A stretch of DNA of 8,643 bases. It comes from Candidatus Sumerlaeota bacterium. GTDB taxonomy: Bacteria; Sumerlaeota; T1SED10-198M. The DNA is taken from NCBI GenBank assembly GCA_003554345.1, contig PWGE01000339.1, forward strand, positions 1-8,643. Reading direction: 5' to 3'. Made by a program: the position numbers and the translations under genes. This document shows, in pieces, positions 1 to 6,719 of this stretch (position 1 is its first letter; every line of letters starts with the position of its first letter). The notes below the pieces were generated by a model. It searched no databases and was not told the origin of the DNA. It saw only the letters and a program-made list of their open reading frames with translations.

Positions 1-114
1 CTTTTCGAACTGGAAGGAGTAACCCGTGAAATGGCTCACGACGCTCTTCGGCTGGCTCAACATAAGTTACCCATAAAAACCCGTATAATTACCAGAGACG
101 AATACGGAGTATAA
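1..114 (+). CDS. rplP: 50S ribosomal protein L16, C-terminal end (partial)
   Basis: The window opens inside a gene whose last 37 codons read [20 protein letters not shown] and then [17 protein letters not shown] before TAA. The Ala/Leu-rich helix followed by H-K-L-P-I-K-T is the characteristic C-terminus of L16. L16 is a large-subunit protein near the peptidyl-transferase centre that helps position A-site tRNA. The position directly before rpmC is its standard place at the end of the S10 block. The 5' part lies outside the window, so nothing can be said of its start. Only 3 bp separate it from rpmC, and the ribosome binding site of rpmC (GGAG, 106-109) lies inside its last codons, so the two are probably translationally coupled. 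Confidence 0.95.
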   Translation, partial: LFELEGVTREMAHDALRLAQHKLPIKTRIITRDEYGV

Positions 115-117
115 AAA

Positions 118-318
118 ATGAAAGACAAGATGAATTTATCAAAATTAAATACGGAACAATTGCGCGATAAAGAAGAGGAATTAAAGCAGGAGTTATTCAA
201 CCTGAGATTTCAAAATACCCAGGGACAATTAACCAATATTTCCCGCATAAAAGAATGCCGGCGCGACATTGCCCGTGTAAAAACTTTCATAGGACAAAAA
301 CAAAAGGAACAAAGGTGA
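118..318 (+). CDS. rpmC: 50S ribosomal protein L29
   Basis: This encodes a 66-residue protein, the usual size for L29, a two-helix protein near the polypeptide exit tunnel that forms part of the docking area for trigger factor and SRP. Residues 6-30 form the first helix (L-S-K-L-N-T-E-Q-L, then [13 protein letters not shown]). The Q-N-T-Q-G-Q-L turn and the [13 protein letters not shown] helix follow, all family hallmarks. The ATG at 118 has GGAG eight bases upstream. A second Met at codon 5 is in frame but has no better ribosome binding site. Its stop codon lies next to the start region of rpsQ, as in most bacteria. Confidence 0.96.
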   Translation: MKDKMNLSKLNTEQLRDKEEELKQELFNLRFQNTQGQLTNISRIKECRRDIARVKTFIGQKQKEQR

Positions 319-323
319 AAAGA

Positions 324-578
324 ATGGAAAAGAGGACTCCTAAAACCAGAACAGGCTTTGTAATCAGCGACAAGATGGATAAAACCCGTATTGTCCTCAT
401 TGAGCGTTTTGTTCAGCACCCGATGTATAAGAAGCGCATCAAACAGAGAAAAAAGATATTCGTGCATGATAAAGAAAACCAGCTTTCGATAGGTGATAAG
501 GTCAAGGTTATTGAAACCCGTCCGTTAAGCAAACAGAAACGCTGGAGACTGCTGAACATTATAGAAAAGGCAAAATAA
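324..578 (+). CDS. rpsQ: 30S ribosomal protein S17
   Basis: The product is 84 residues from the ATG at 324, the same length as E. coli S17. It is an OB-fold protein that binds the 5' domain of 16S rRNA early in 30S assembly. Family signatures are G-F-V-I-S-D-K-M-D-K-T near residues 11-21, H-P-M-Y-K-K-R, V-H-D-K-E-N-Q and the C-terminal G-D-K-V-K-V-I-E-T-R-P-L-S-K. The start is ambiguous. ATG 324 has AAGGTG at 312-317, while an in-frame GTG at 315 has AAAGGA at 303-308 and would overlap the rpmC stop as GTGA, adding three residues (V-K-R). The open frame continues upstream to 255, but that part lies inside rpmC and is not coding. Confidence 0.93.
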   Translation: MEKRTPKTRTGFVISDKMDKTRIVLIERFVQHPMYKKRIKQRKKIFVHDKENQLSIGDKVKVIETRPLSKQKRWRLLNIIEKAK

Positions 579-593
579 AGAAGGAGTGGGATT

Positions 594-959
594 ATGATAC
601 GCGAAGGAGCCTATATAAACGTAGCTGATAACAGCGGTGCCAAACAAATACGCTGTTTCCGGGTAGTAGGAAGTGCCAAAAAAAGATATGCCAGGATAGG
701 AGATTCTTTTATGGCATCTGTCAGAATAGCCGCCCCCGGAAGTAAAGTAAAAAGGGGCGATATTGTTCAGGCTATATTAGTGCGCTCTGCTCAGCCAATC
801 AGCAGACAGGATGGCACCAGGATACGGTTCGATGAAAATGCTGCGGTCCTTATAAATGACCAGGGCGAACCACTCGGAACGAGAGTATTCGGACCAATTG
901 CCCGCGAGCTTCGTTCAACAGAAACTAAGATTATCTCTCTGGCACCAGAAGTATTATAA
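594..959 (+). CDS. rplN: 50S ribosomal protein L14
   Basis: This 121-residue protein is close to the near-invariant L14 length. L14 binds 23S rRNA at the subunit interface, contributes to an intersubunit bridge and, in many bacteria, is the docking point for the silencing factor RsfS. Visible signatures are N-V-A-D-N-S-G-A-K at residues 9-17, V-K-R-G-D-I-V-Q-A-I-L-V-R-S in the middle, I-R-F-D-E-N-A-A-V-L-I-N and the C-terminal G-T-R-V-F-G-P-I-A-R-E-L-R with I-I-S-L-A-P-E-V-L. AAGGAG at 581-586 sits seven bases before the ATG. L14 conventionally opens the spc block; here no promoter is evident in the 15 bp gap after rpsQ, so it is probably read through from the S10 block. Confidence 0.97.
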   Translation: MIREGAYINVADNSGAKQIRCFRVVGSAKKRYARIGDSFMASVRIAAPGSKVKRGDIVQAILVRSAQPISRQDGTRIRFDENAAVLINDQGEPLGTRVFGPIARELRSTETKIISLAPEVL

Positions 960-978
960 TCTTCGAGAGGAAATATTT

Positions 979-1311
979 ATGAGTAATAAGAACAACATAA
1001 AAACCAGAATAAAAAAGGGAGATACCGTAGAGGTCATAGCCGGCGAATATGCTGGAAATCGAGGAAAAGTGCTGTTCATTCAACCTGGAAGAAACAGAGC
1101 CGTAGTTCAGGGCATCGCCATGGTAAAAAGACACATGAAAGCCCGCTCTCAGCAGGAACCAGCCGGTATTATTGAGAAAGAAGGTTCCATTGACATCTCG
1201 AACCTCAAACTGGTATGTAAAAAATGTGATGAACCAGTACGTACCGGGTACAAAATCCTGGAAGACAAAAACAAGGCACGCTATTGTAAAAAGTGTTCAG
1301 AAATTATTTAG
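979..1311 (+). CDS. rplX: 50S ribosomal protein L24 with C-terminal Cys4 zinc ribbon
   Basis: L24 is an assembly-initiating protein of the 50S subunit, bound near the exit tunnel. The 110-residue product has the KOW motif at roughly residues 11-38 (I-K-K-G-D-T-V-E-V-I-A-G, then G-N-R-G-K-V). At the C-terminus is a CxxC pair at Cys80/Cys83 and a second CKKC pair at Cys103/Cys106, a probable zinc ribbon that many phyla keep and E. coli lacks. The ATG at 979 is chosen because GAGAGGA lies just upstream and the N-terminus then matches the family. The frame stays open back to 856, but that extension lies inside rplN. The 23 bp gap to rplE may hold a regulatory hairpin. Confidence 0.95.
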   Translation: MSNKNNIKTRIKKGDTVEVIAGEYAGNRGKVLFIQPGRNRAVVQGIAMVKRHMKARSQQEPAGIIEKEGSIDISNLKLVCKKCDEPVRTGYKILEDKNKARYCKKCSEII

Positions 1312-1340
1312 TTCTCAGTGAAGGAGGCACCTGAATGAAA
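1312..1340 (+). promoter_or_regulatory. Possible mRNA hairpin presenting the rplE ribosome binding site
   Basis: Bases 1315-1320 (TCAGTG) can pair with 1328-1334 (CACCTGA) leaving C1330 bulged. This gives a six-pair stem whose seven-base loop (1321-1327) is exactly the SD sequence AAGGAGG. Bases 1312-1314 (TTC) can also pair with 1337-1339 (GAA) across the start codon. In E. coli, S8 represses the spc operon by binding the mRNA at the rplX/rplE junction, so the position fits a control site. I could not recognise the S8-binding core of 16S helix 21, and a short stem like this can arise by chance. Confidence 0.25.
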
Positions 1341-1874
1341 AAACTATATGAACGATATAAGGAAGAAATTCTTCCCCGACTGAAAAAGAAACATAAGGTA
1401 GATAATATCCATGAACTACCTCATGTGGAAAAGGTTGTTATTAACGTCGGATGTGGAGAAGCTGCCAGAGAAGCCAAAACTCTGCAGGCAATTGAAAAAG
1501 ATTTAACCTTGATAGCGGGACAGAAATGCCGACTTTCCCGCGCCAAAAAATCCATTTCTAATTTTAATATCAGAGAGGGGATGGTAGTAGGTGCCAATGT
1601 TACCTTACGTAGACGCCGAGCCTATGAATTTCTGGACCGCTTTATTAATATAAGTGTGCCCCGTATTCGCGACTTCCGTGGTTTTCCCTTAAGTGGTTTT
1701 GACAGGCACGGAAATTATAACATTGGATTGCCGGATCATACTTTCTTTGCAGAAATCAACCTTGATGACGTAGAACAACCTTTTGGTATGAATATCACTA
1801 TCTGCACCACTACCCAGGACAACGAACTTGCAAAATCCATGCTGCAGGAAATGAATTTTCCATTTAAAAAATAA
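1335..1874 (+). CDS. rplE: 50S ribosomal protein L5
   Basis: L5 binds 5S rRNA in the central protuberance of the 50S subunit and contacts the P-site tRNA. The product is 179 residues, the same as the E. coli protein, and the alignment by eye is colinear: V-E-K-V-V-I-N-V-G near residue 31, the A-K-K-S-I segment at 70-74, N-I-R-E-G-M, P-R-I-R-D-F-R-G-F at 109-117 and the C-terminal F-P-F-K-K. Two usually conserved spots differ. GQKP reads GQKC (Cys65), and the IFPEI motif reads F-F-A-E-I with Ala139 in place of Pro. AAGGAGG at 1321-1327 lies seven bases before the ATG. The frame is intact, so these look like lineage changes rather than decay. Confidence 0.97.
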   Translation: MKKLYERYKEEILPRLKKKHKVDNIHELPHVEKVVINVGCGEAAREAKTLQAIEKDLTLIAGQKCRLSRAKKSISNFNIREGMVVGANVTLRRRRAYEFLDRFINISVPRIRDFRGFPLSGFDRHGNYNIGLPDHTFFAEINLDDVEQPFGMNITICTTTQDNELAKSMLQEMNFPFKK

Positions 1875-1892
1875 AGGAGGGAACTCTAAAAT

Positions 1893-2078
1893 ATGGCTCG
1901 CAAAGCACAAATCGCCAAAAGCAGGAAAAAGTCGAAATTTAAAACCCGACACGTAAACCGTTGCTCTATATGCGGTAGAGCCAGAGCTTACTATCGTAAA
2001 TTTGATATGTGTCGGATTTGTTTGCGAAAATATGCCAACGAAGGTAAATTACCCGGCGTTATAAAATCCAGCTGGTAA
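1893..2078 (+). CDS. rpsN: 30S ribosomal protein S14, short zinc-binding type
   Basis: S14 sits in the head of the 30S subunit and joins late in assembly. This 61-residue version is the zinc-binding (C+) form, with CxxC pairs at Cys24/Cys27 and Cys40/Cys43 and the family ending [11 protein letters not shown]. The longer Cys-free form of E. coli is about 100 residues. It lies between rplE and rpsH, its standard place. The SD sequence AAAGGAGG (1873-1880) overlaps the rplE stop and stands about 12 bases before the ATG, somewhat far. No in-frame alternative start lies closer. Dependence on zinc means an organism with a zinc-starvation response might carry a second, Cys-free copy elsewhere; none is visible here. 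Confidence 0.97.
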   Translation: MARKAQIAKSRKKSKFKTRHVNRCSICGRARAYYRKFDMCRICLRKYANEGKLPGVIKSSW

Positions 2079-2097
2079 AGTAACAAGGAGAGATACT

Positions 2098-2502
2098 ATG
2101 GTAGTCAATGATACTATTGCCGATTATCTGACAAGAATAAAAAATGCCTCTGAACGCAGGCATGAAAAGGTACAAATAGATCATTCCAAAATGAAAGAGG
2201 AGATTTCCAGGATTCTTGCACGAGAGGGTTTTATTGATCATTTTAAGATCCTGAAAGATGACAGGGGTTTTAAACAACTGACACTCTTTCTGAAGTATGA
2301 TCCAAAAACCAAAGAGAGTGTTATTCAAGGGTTAAAAAGAGTGTCAAAACCCGGTATTCGGGCATATTCTAAATCCGCCGAGATGCCCCGGGTAAAAAAT
2401 AATCTGGGAGTGGCCATTGTTTCTACTTCCCAGGGATTAATGACAAATAAAGCCTGTATGGAAAAAAATATCGGCGGCGAAATTCTATGTTATATCTGGT
2501 AA
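2098..2502 (+). CDS. rpsH: 30S ribosomal protein S8
   Basis: S8 is a primary binder of the 16S rRNA central domain and, in E. coli, the autogenous translational repressor of the spc operon. The 134-residue product starts with V-N-D-T-I-A-D-Y-L-T-R-I-K-N-A, the classic S8 N-terminus. It continues with K-M-K-E-E-I-S-R-I-L-A-R-E-G-F-I, L-K-R-V-S-K-P-G-I-R, the rRNA-binding S-T-S-Q-G at residues 109-113 and the ending G-G-E-I-L-C-Y-I-W. AAGGAG at 2085-2090 is seven bases before the ATG. The last codons lead directly into the ribosome binding site of rplF, whose AAAGGAGG begins inside the stop codon. Confidence 0.97.
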   Translation: MVVNDTIADYLTRIKNASERRHEKVQIDHSKMKEEISRILAREGFIDHFKILKDDRGFKQLTLFLKYDPKTKESVIQGLKRVSKPGIRAYSKSAEMPRVKNNLGVAIVSTSQGLMTNKACMEKNIGGEILCYIW

Positions 2503-2515
2503 AGGAGGATATGTC

Positions 2516-3049
2516 GTGTCTAAAATAGGAAAAGTACCTGTCACCATACCTGAAAAAGTAGAAGTTACCATAAACAAAGATAATGTTGTGATAAAAGGAC
2601 CAAAAGGAGAATTGCAACAAGCAATCGCACCCCTGGTTGACGTCAAGAAAAACGATCAACAGATCGAAGTTGTGAAAAAGGAAGATACCAAGCGTTCTGA
2701 TGCTTTTCAGGGCCTGATGCAGCGCTTGATAGCAAACATGGTAACCGGTGTAACCGAAGGATATGAAAAGCAACTGGAAATAAACGGCGTCGGATATCGA
2801 GCCCAGATGAAAGGTAACAATCTGATTCTCAATGTTGGTTATTCCAACGAAGTCACTTTTACCCCACCATCAGACATATCCATCTCTGTTGACAAGAATG
2901 TTATCACGGTAAAAGGCATTGATAAACAACAGGTCGGACAAACAGCAGCTAAAATCCGTAAAATTCGGGAACCTGATCCTTACAAACATAAGGGCATTAA
3001 GTACGTTGGAGAATATCTTATCAAGAAGGTCGGTAAAAAAGGCGTATAA
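2516..3049 (+). CDS. rplF: 50S ribosomal protein L6
   Basis: L6 is a two-domain large-subunit protein near the sarcin-ricin loop and the factor-binding site. The 177-residue product has the N-terminal S-K-I-G-K-V-P-V-T-I-P, the linker with F-Q-G-L-M-Q-R-L-I-A-N-M-V-T-G-V, the second-domain L-E-I-N-G-V-G-Y-R-A-Q and the C-terminal signature P-D-P-Y-K-H-K-G-I-K-Y. Initiation is at GTG 2516, seven bases after AGGAGG (2503-2508). An ATG at 2511 is out of frame, only two bases from the SD sequence, and runs into a stop after five codons, so it is probably not used. The rplR gene follows after 30 bp. Confidence 0.96.
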   Translation: MSKIGKVPVTIPEKVEVTINKDNVVIKGPKGELQQAIAPLVDVKKNDQQIEVVKKEDTKRSDAFQGLMQRLIANMVTGVTEGYEKQLEINGVGYRAQMKGNNLILNVGYSNEVTFTPPSDISISVDKNVITVKGIDKQQVGQTAAKIRKIREPDPYKHKGIKYVGEYLIKKVGKKGV

Positions 3050-3079
3050 AGAACATACAACTGAGGAGAGAGAAGAACA

Positions 3080-3454
3080 ATGGGCAATATGAATAGAAAA
3101 CAACAAAGGAAACTCAGACATCGCAGGGCTCGTTCCAGAATAAACGGAACCCCTGAACATCCCCGTCTGGCTTTTTGCAAAACCAATCGTCACCTTTACG
3201 CACAAATAGTCGATGATGTATCCGAACAGACTTTATGTTTTGTAACAACCAACACAGCAGAAGCAAAAGAACTCTTTTCAAAGGGGAAAAATTACTCCAA
3301 CAGTGAAGCCGCTAAGTATCTGGGAAAGAAAATAGCGGAAGAAAGCGCCAAAAAGAAGATCGATACTGTAAAATTTGACAGAGGCGGAAATATTTACCAT
3401 GGAGTGGTAAAGGAATTTGCTGAAGCCGCCCGAGAAGGCGGACTCAAATTTTAG
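3080..3454 (+). CDS. rplR: 50S ribosomal protein L18
   Basis: L18 binds 5S rRNA together with L5 in the central protuberance. The 124-residue protein has the basic N-terminal tail (Arg/Lys/Gln-rich, residues 5-20), R-L-A-F-C-K-T-N-R-H-L-Y-A-Q-I near residues 29-43, and the family C-terminus F-D-R-G-G at 99-103 followed by Y-H-G-V-V and A-E-A-A-R-E-G-G-L-K-F. The ATG at 3080 has GAGGAG at 3063-3068, about 11 bases away. A second in-frame ATG at 3089 would be even further from it and is less likely. The rpsE gene follows after 33 bp that contain an A-rich stretch and a strong ribosome binding site. Confidence 0.96.
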   Translation: MGNMNRKQQRKLRHRRARSRINGTPEHPRLAFCKTNRHLYAQIVDDVSEQTLCFVTTNTAEAKELFSKGKNYSNSEAAKYLGKKIAEESAKKKIDTVKFDRGGNIYHGVVKEFAEAAREGGLKF

Positions 3455-3487
3455 AGTTTTCGACAAATAAAAAAAGGAGGGTTGAAC

Positions 3488-4009
3488 GTGCAGCTACAAC
3501 AACCTGAACAACAGGAATATGAAAAAATAATCAACATTAACCGCATATCAAAAGTGGTTAAAGGAGGCAGGCGTTTTGGTTTTTCCGCAATTGCCGTTGT
3601 AGGAAATCAAAACGGACGGGTAGCTCTTGGATACGGCAAAGCCAACGGCGTACCCGAAGCCATTCGCAAAGCCATAGAACAGGGCAGAAAATCACTGGTT
3701 GATGTAAGTATTGTCAATGATACCATACCACATGATATCACCAATAAATACATTTCATCAATCATCTTAATGAAGCCTGCCGGTGCGGGTACCGGTGTTA
3801 TTGCTTCCGGAGCAGTACGTGCTGTCGTGGAAGCAGCAGGCATTAAGAATATCCTGACTAAATCACTGGGAAGCAATAACGAGGTTAATCTTGCCAAAGC
3901 CACCTTTGAAGGTTTGAAGAAAATAAAATCTGTTGATGAAATAGCGCGCTTACGTGGTATTAAACCCCAACAAGTTCTATTAGGAGCACATAATGGCAAA
4001 GAAGATTAA
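3488..4009 (+). CDS. rpsE: 30S ribosomal protein S5
   Basis: S5 helps maintain decoding accuracy at the mRNA entry side of the 30S subunit and is the site of spectinomycin-resistance changes in other bacteria. From GTG 3488 the product is 173 residues. A short Gln-rich N-terminal tail precedes the dsRBD-like domain, which carries [14 protein letters not shown] near residues 17-30 and [11 protein letters not shown]. The C-terminal domain follows with [13 protein letters not shown] and T-K-S-L-G-S-N-N. I prefer GTG 3488 over the upstream TTG 3482: AAAAGGAGG (3472-3480) ends seven bases before the GTG but only one before the TTG. Its 3' end overlaps rpmD by 17 bp. Confidence 0.94.
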   Translation: MQLQQPEQQEYEKIININRISKVVKGGRRFGFSAIAVVGNQNGRVALGYGKANGVPEAIRKAIEQGRKSLVDVSIVNDTIPHDITNKYISSIILMKPAGAGTGVIASGAVRAVVEAAGIKNILTKSLGSNNEVNLAKATFEGLKKIKSVDEIARLRGIKPQQVLLGAHNGKED

Positions 4010-4178
4010 AATCACCCTCATACGCGGATTAGCAGGAAGAAATGCCAGGCAACAGGCAACTGCTATTTCACTAGGATTAAAATCTCCCAATCAGAGTACC
4101 ATTAAAGAATGGAGCCCTGCCATTCAGGGGATGATAGACAAGATACCATTCATGTTAAAGGTCGAGGAGGTCCAATAA
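3993..4178 (+). CDS. rpmD: 50S ribosomal protein L30
   Basis: This 61-residue protein has the usual L30 length and pattern: [13 protein letters not shown] at residues 4-16, Q-A-T-A-I-S-L-G-L, and the ending [10 protein letters not shown] then V-E-E-V-Q. L30 is a small 50S protein present in many but not all bacteria. The ATG at 3993 has AGGAG at 3982-3986, six bases upstream and inside rpsE, so the gene begins 17 bp before the rpsE stop in a different frame. Its own stop overlaps the rplO start as TAATG. Both junctions suggest translational coupling of rpsE, rpmD and rplO. Confidence 0.96.
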   Translation: MAKKIKITLIRGLAGRNARQQATAISLGLKSPNQSTIKEWSPAIQGMIDKIPFMLKVEEVQ

Positions 4179-4627
4179 TGTTACTGGATAAATTACAATC
4201 CCAACCGGGAGCCACCAGAAGAAATAAACGATTAGGTAAAGGAAATGGTTCAGGAAGAGGAAAAACCTGCGGAAGGGGTCACAAGGGGCAGAATGCCCGA
4301 TCCGGCGGAGGAGTAAGGCCGGGATTTGAAGGTGGTCAGATGCCTCTTGCCCGACGTGTTCCCAAGCGTGGGTTTACCAATCCTCGTAAAGTACAATATG
4401 AGCTGCTCAATATATCCCAGATTGAAAGGGCGTTTTCTGAAGGAGATGCCTTAACTCTGGAACTTCTGCGAGAAACATTTCATCTCTCTCCCCGGCGTCC
4501 CATAAAAATTCTGGGCGAAGGGAAGTTGACAAAAAAGTTCGTTGTGGCGGAGGCACATAAATTCAGCAAAACAGCCCAACAGGCTTTTAAGAAAACCAAC
4601 ACCCCCATAAAGGAGATATTGTGTTAA
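4178..4627 (+). CDS. rplO: 50S ribosomal protein L15
   Basis: L15 is a late-assembling 50S protein with a long extension into 23S rRNA. The 149-residue product shows the Gly/Arg-rich N-terminal extension (R-L-G-K-G-N-G-S-G-R-G-K-T, G-R-G-H-K-G-Q), the hallmark G-G-V-R-P-G-F-E-G-G-Q-M-P-L at residues 44-57 and the globular domain, including I-L-G-E-G-K-L-T-K-K near 111-120. ATG 4178 is chosen because GAGGAGG (4164-4170) lies seven bases upstream and TAATG joins it to rpmD. The frame stays open to 4109, but that is rpmD sequence. The gene ends seven bases inside secY, which gives the protein an uncommon terminal Leu-Cys. Confidence 0.96.
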   Translation: MLLDKLQSQPGATRRNKRLGKGNGSGRGKTCGRGHKGQNARSGGGVRPGFEGGQMPLARRVPKRGFTNPRKVQYELLNISQIERAFSEGDALTLELLRETFHLSPRRPIKILGEGKLTKKFVVAEAHKFSKTAQQAFKKTNTPIKEILC

Positions 4628-6075
4628 ACGCTTTTTCCAATATTTTCAAAATCGCAGAACTCAAAAGAAAAGTCCTTATCACCATAGGGCTTTTAATGGT
4701 ATATCGTATAGGGACCTTTTTACCCCTTCCTTTCATAGATCTCAATCAGCTGGGAGCTGTATTTGGTGGTGAAGGTGAAGTCGGCGGCACTTTTGTTGAT
4801 TTTGTAAATATGTTTTCAGGCGGAGCTTTTCGTCAGATGAGTGTGATGGCATTGGGTATTATGCCCTATATTTCAGCATCGATTATTCTGCAGCTGCTGA
4901 CAGTCGTTATACCTGCTCTTGAAAAACTTTCGAAAGAAGGAGAAGAAGGGCGAAAGAAAATCACCCAGTATACCCGAATCGGTACCGTGATATTATGTGT
5001 ATTTCAGTCGCTGGGACTGGGCATCTGGATGTTAAATCAGGAAGTACAGGTAGTAACGATTGACAATCGTGCGTTCTTCCTTTTCATCACAATGATAACA
5101 ATGACAGCCGGGACCACATTCTTAATGTGGCTGGGAGAAAAAATATCCGAATACGGAATTGGAAACGGTATTTCGCTCATTATTATGGCTGGTATTGTTG
5201 CCGGCTTTCACCTGGCTATTGTAGAATTATATGAAAAAGCATTTGTCCACCAGGAAATAGGAGTTTTTGGAGTCATTTTCATCTTTCTGGGCATGTTCGG
5301 CGTGATATTTGTTATCACCCTGATGACGCAGTCTATGCGCAAAGTGCCAGTACAACATGCTAAAAAAGTGGTAGGAAGAAGAGTTTATTCTTCTCAGGCA
5401 ACCTATTTGCCTATCCGTTTAACAACTGCCGGTGTTATTCCCATCATTTTCGCCTCTTCTATTCTCATGTTCCCTCATACACTCGGTGGTTTGATTGGCG
5501 GAGATGACCCTGGATCCCTTTTTGCCAGACTTGGACATGTTTTTCAACCAGGAAGCATGTATAATCTTCACTCCTTTATTGCCGGGATTCTTAACTGGAT
5601 AAGTGGTCATGTACCCGCTCTGGAATTCACAGTAACCATCTGGAATGCAGCAGTTTTTCGTGTTCTCAGGGGTTTTGACCTTTATAATATTCTATACGGA
5701 CTGTTGACCATTGCCTTTTGTTTCTTTTATACTGCCATCATATTCAATCCCCAGGAAATCTCAGAAAATCTGAAAAAACACGGGGCTTTTATTCCCGGTA
5801 TACGTCCCGGAAAACATACCACGGCCTACCTTGATTATGTTCTTAACCGTGTCACATTTGCCGGATCCATCTTTTTAGCATCGGTCGCACTTATACCGCA
5901 GTTTGGTAGTATTGCCTTCGGGTTACCATTCTCCATATCAGGTTTTCTGGGCGGAACAGGAATGCTTATCGTGGTAGGTGTGGGCTTAGACCTCATACAG
6001 CAAATCGAATCCCATCTGCATATGCATAATTACGAAGGATTCACCAAAAAACGCATACGAGGAAGAAGAGGATGA
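4621..6075 (+). CDS. secY: Protein translocase channel subunit SecY with enlarged TM7-TM8 loop
   Basis: SecY forms the protein-conducting channel of SecYEG in the inner membrane, working with SecA for export and with the ribosome for membrane insertion. The 484-residue product has about ten hydrophobic segments (roughly 17-37, 76-97, 118-138, 150-171, 182-203, 214-236, 265-285, 357-376, 410-428, 438-460). Other marks are a plug region near 60-70 (F-S-G-G-A-F), I-M-P-Y-I-S-A-S-I-I at 80-89, E-G-E-E-G-R-K-K-I-T-Q-Y and the cytoplasmic P-G-I-R-P-G loop with Arg395. It is longer than E. coli (443) or Bacillus (431) SecY, mainly because residues 286-356, between TM7 and TM8 on the outer face, are expanded. 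The start is GTG 4621 after AAAGGAG (4609-4615). It overlaps rplO by 7 bp and adk by ATGA. Confidence 0.97.
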   Translation: MLNAFSNIFKIAELKRKVLITIGLLMVYRIGTFLPLPFIDLNQLGAVFGGEGEVGGTFVDFVNMFSGGAFRQMSVMALGIMPYISASIILQLLTVVIPALEKLSKEGEEGRKKITQYTRIGTVILCVFQSLGLGIWMLNQEVQVVTIDNRAFFLFITMITMTAGTTFLMWLGEKISEYGIGNGISLIIMAGIVAGFHLAIVELYEKAFVHQEIGVFGVIFIFLGMFGVIFVITLMTQSMRKVPVQHAKKVVGRRVYSSQATYLPIRLTTAGVIPIIFASSILMFPHTLGGLIGGDDPGSLFARLGHVFQPGSMYNLHSFIAGILNWISGHVPALEFTVTIWNAAVFRVLRGFDLYNILYGLLTIAFCFFYTAIIFNPQEISENLKKHGAFIPGIRPGKHTTAYLDYVLNRVTFAGSIFLASVALIPQFGSIAFGLPFSISGFLGGTGMLIVVGVGLDLIQQIESHLHMHNYEGFTKKRIRGRRG

Positions 6076-6719
6076 ATATTCTGTTATTTATCGGACCTCC
6101 AGGTTCAGGTAAGGGTACCCAGGCAGACCTTATTCATGAAGAGCTGGGAATCCCCCATATTTCAACAGGCGACATTTTAAGAGAAGCCGTCAAAGCTCAA
6201 ACTGACTTAGGGAAAAAAGCCCGGAAGTACATGCAAGCCGGGGATCTTGTCCCGGACGATATTATGATCGGTATTATACAGGATCGTATACTGCAACCTG
6301 ACTGCAATGACGGATACATACTGGACGGTTTTCCCCGCACTACCAACCAGGGAAAAGCTCTTGAAAAAATGCTGAAAGAAAACCAGCAGGAAATCACCAG
6401 AGTTTTCTATATTGATGTGGAAGATGACATTCTTATGAAAAGAATCCTGGGACGGGAGACCTGTCATAAATGTGGCGCAGTTTTCAATAAATATTTTAAC
6501 CCGCCACAAAAGGCGGGCATCTGTGATAATTGCCAGTCCGAACTTGTTACCCGGTCTGACGATAACGAACAATCAGTTCGCAACCGCCTTAAAAAATACA
6601 AAGAGAACACTTACCCTCTCTTCAAGCACTTTAAAGAAAAGGAATTACTGGTAAATATTGATGGCTCTCAACCTATTAAAGAGATAAAAACCCGGATTCT
6701 TTCCTTTCTGGAACGATAA
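6072..6719 (+). CDS. adk: Adenylate kinase, long form with Cys4 zinc lid
   Basis: This cytosolic enzyme interconverts ATP + AMP and 2 ADP, setting adenylate balance. The 215 residues include the P-loop G-P-P-G-S-G-K-G-T at 8-16, the AMP-binding S-T-G-D-I-L-R near 31-37, D-G-F-P-R-T at 85-90 and R-S-D-D at 161-164. The LID domain (about 127-165) carries Cys131, Cys134, Cys151 and Cys154, a structural zinc site typical of Gram-positive and many deep-branching bacteria and absent in E. coli. The ATG at 6072 overlaps the secY stop (ATGA), with GAGGA at 6059-6063 eight bases upstream. The stop directly abuts the map start. The secY-adk-map linkage is widely conserved. Confidence 0.97.
   Translation: MNILLFIGPPGSGKGTQADLIHEELGIPHISTGDILREAVKAQTDLGKKARKYMQAGDLVPDDIMIGIIQDRILQPDCNDGYILDGFPRTTNQGKALEKMLKENQQEITRVFYIDVEDDILMKRILGRETCHKCGAVFNKYFNPPQKAGICDNCQSELVTRSDDNEQSVRNRLKKYKENTYPLFKHFKEKELLVNIDGSQPIKEIKTRILSFLER

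Noticed and set aside
3607-3999. A 130-codon open frame on the minus strand opposite rpsE.
   Set aside because: It is the antisense shadow of a highly conserved gene, with no ribosome binding site or recognisable protein features.
4526-4531. TTGACA hexamer inside rplO upstream of secY.
   Set aside because: No plausible -10 element lies 15-19 bp downstream; the region there is G-rich coding sequence.
5704-5733. Near-consensus promoter TTGACC, 18 bp, TATACT inside secY.
   Set aside because: Each hexamer has one mismatch, and it lies in hydrophobic transmembrane coding sequence, which is T-rich by nature, over 330 bp before adk. Chance occurrence is likely.
6500-6517. Perfect six-pair GC-rich inverted repeat (CCCGCC, six-base loop, GGCGGG) inside adk.
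   Set aside because: It looks like a terminator stem, but no T run follows and it encodes conserved LID residues N-P-P-Q-K-A-G, so codon content explains it.
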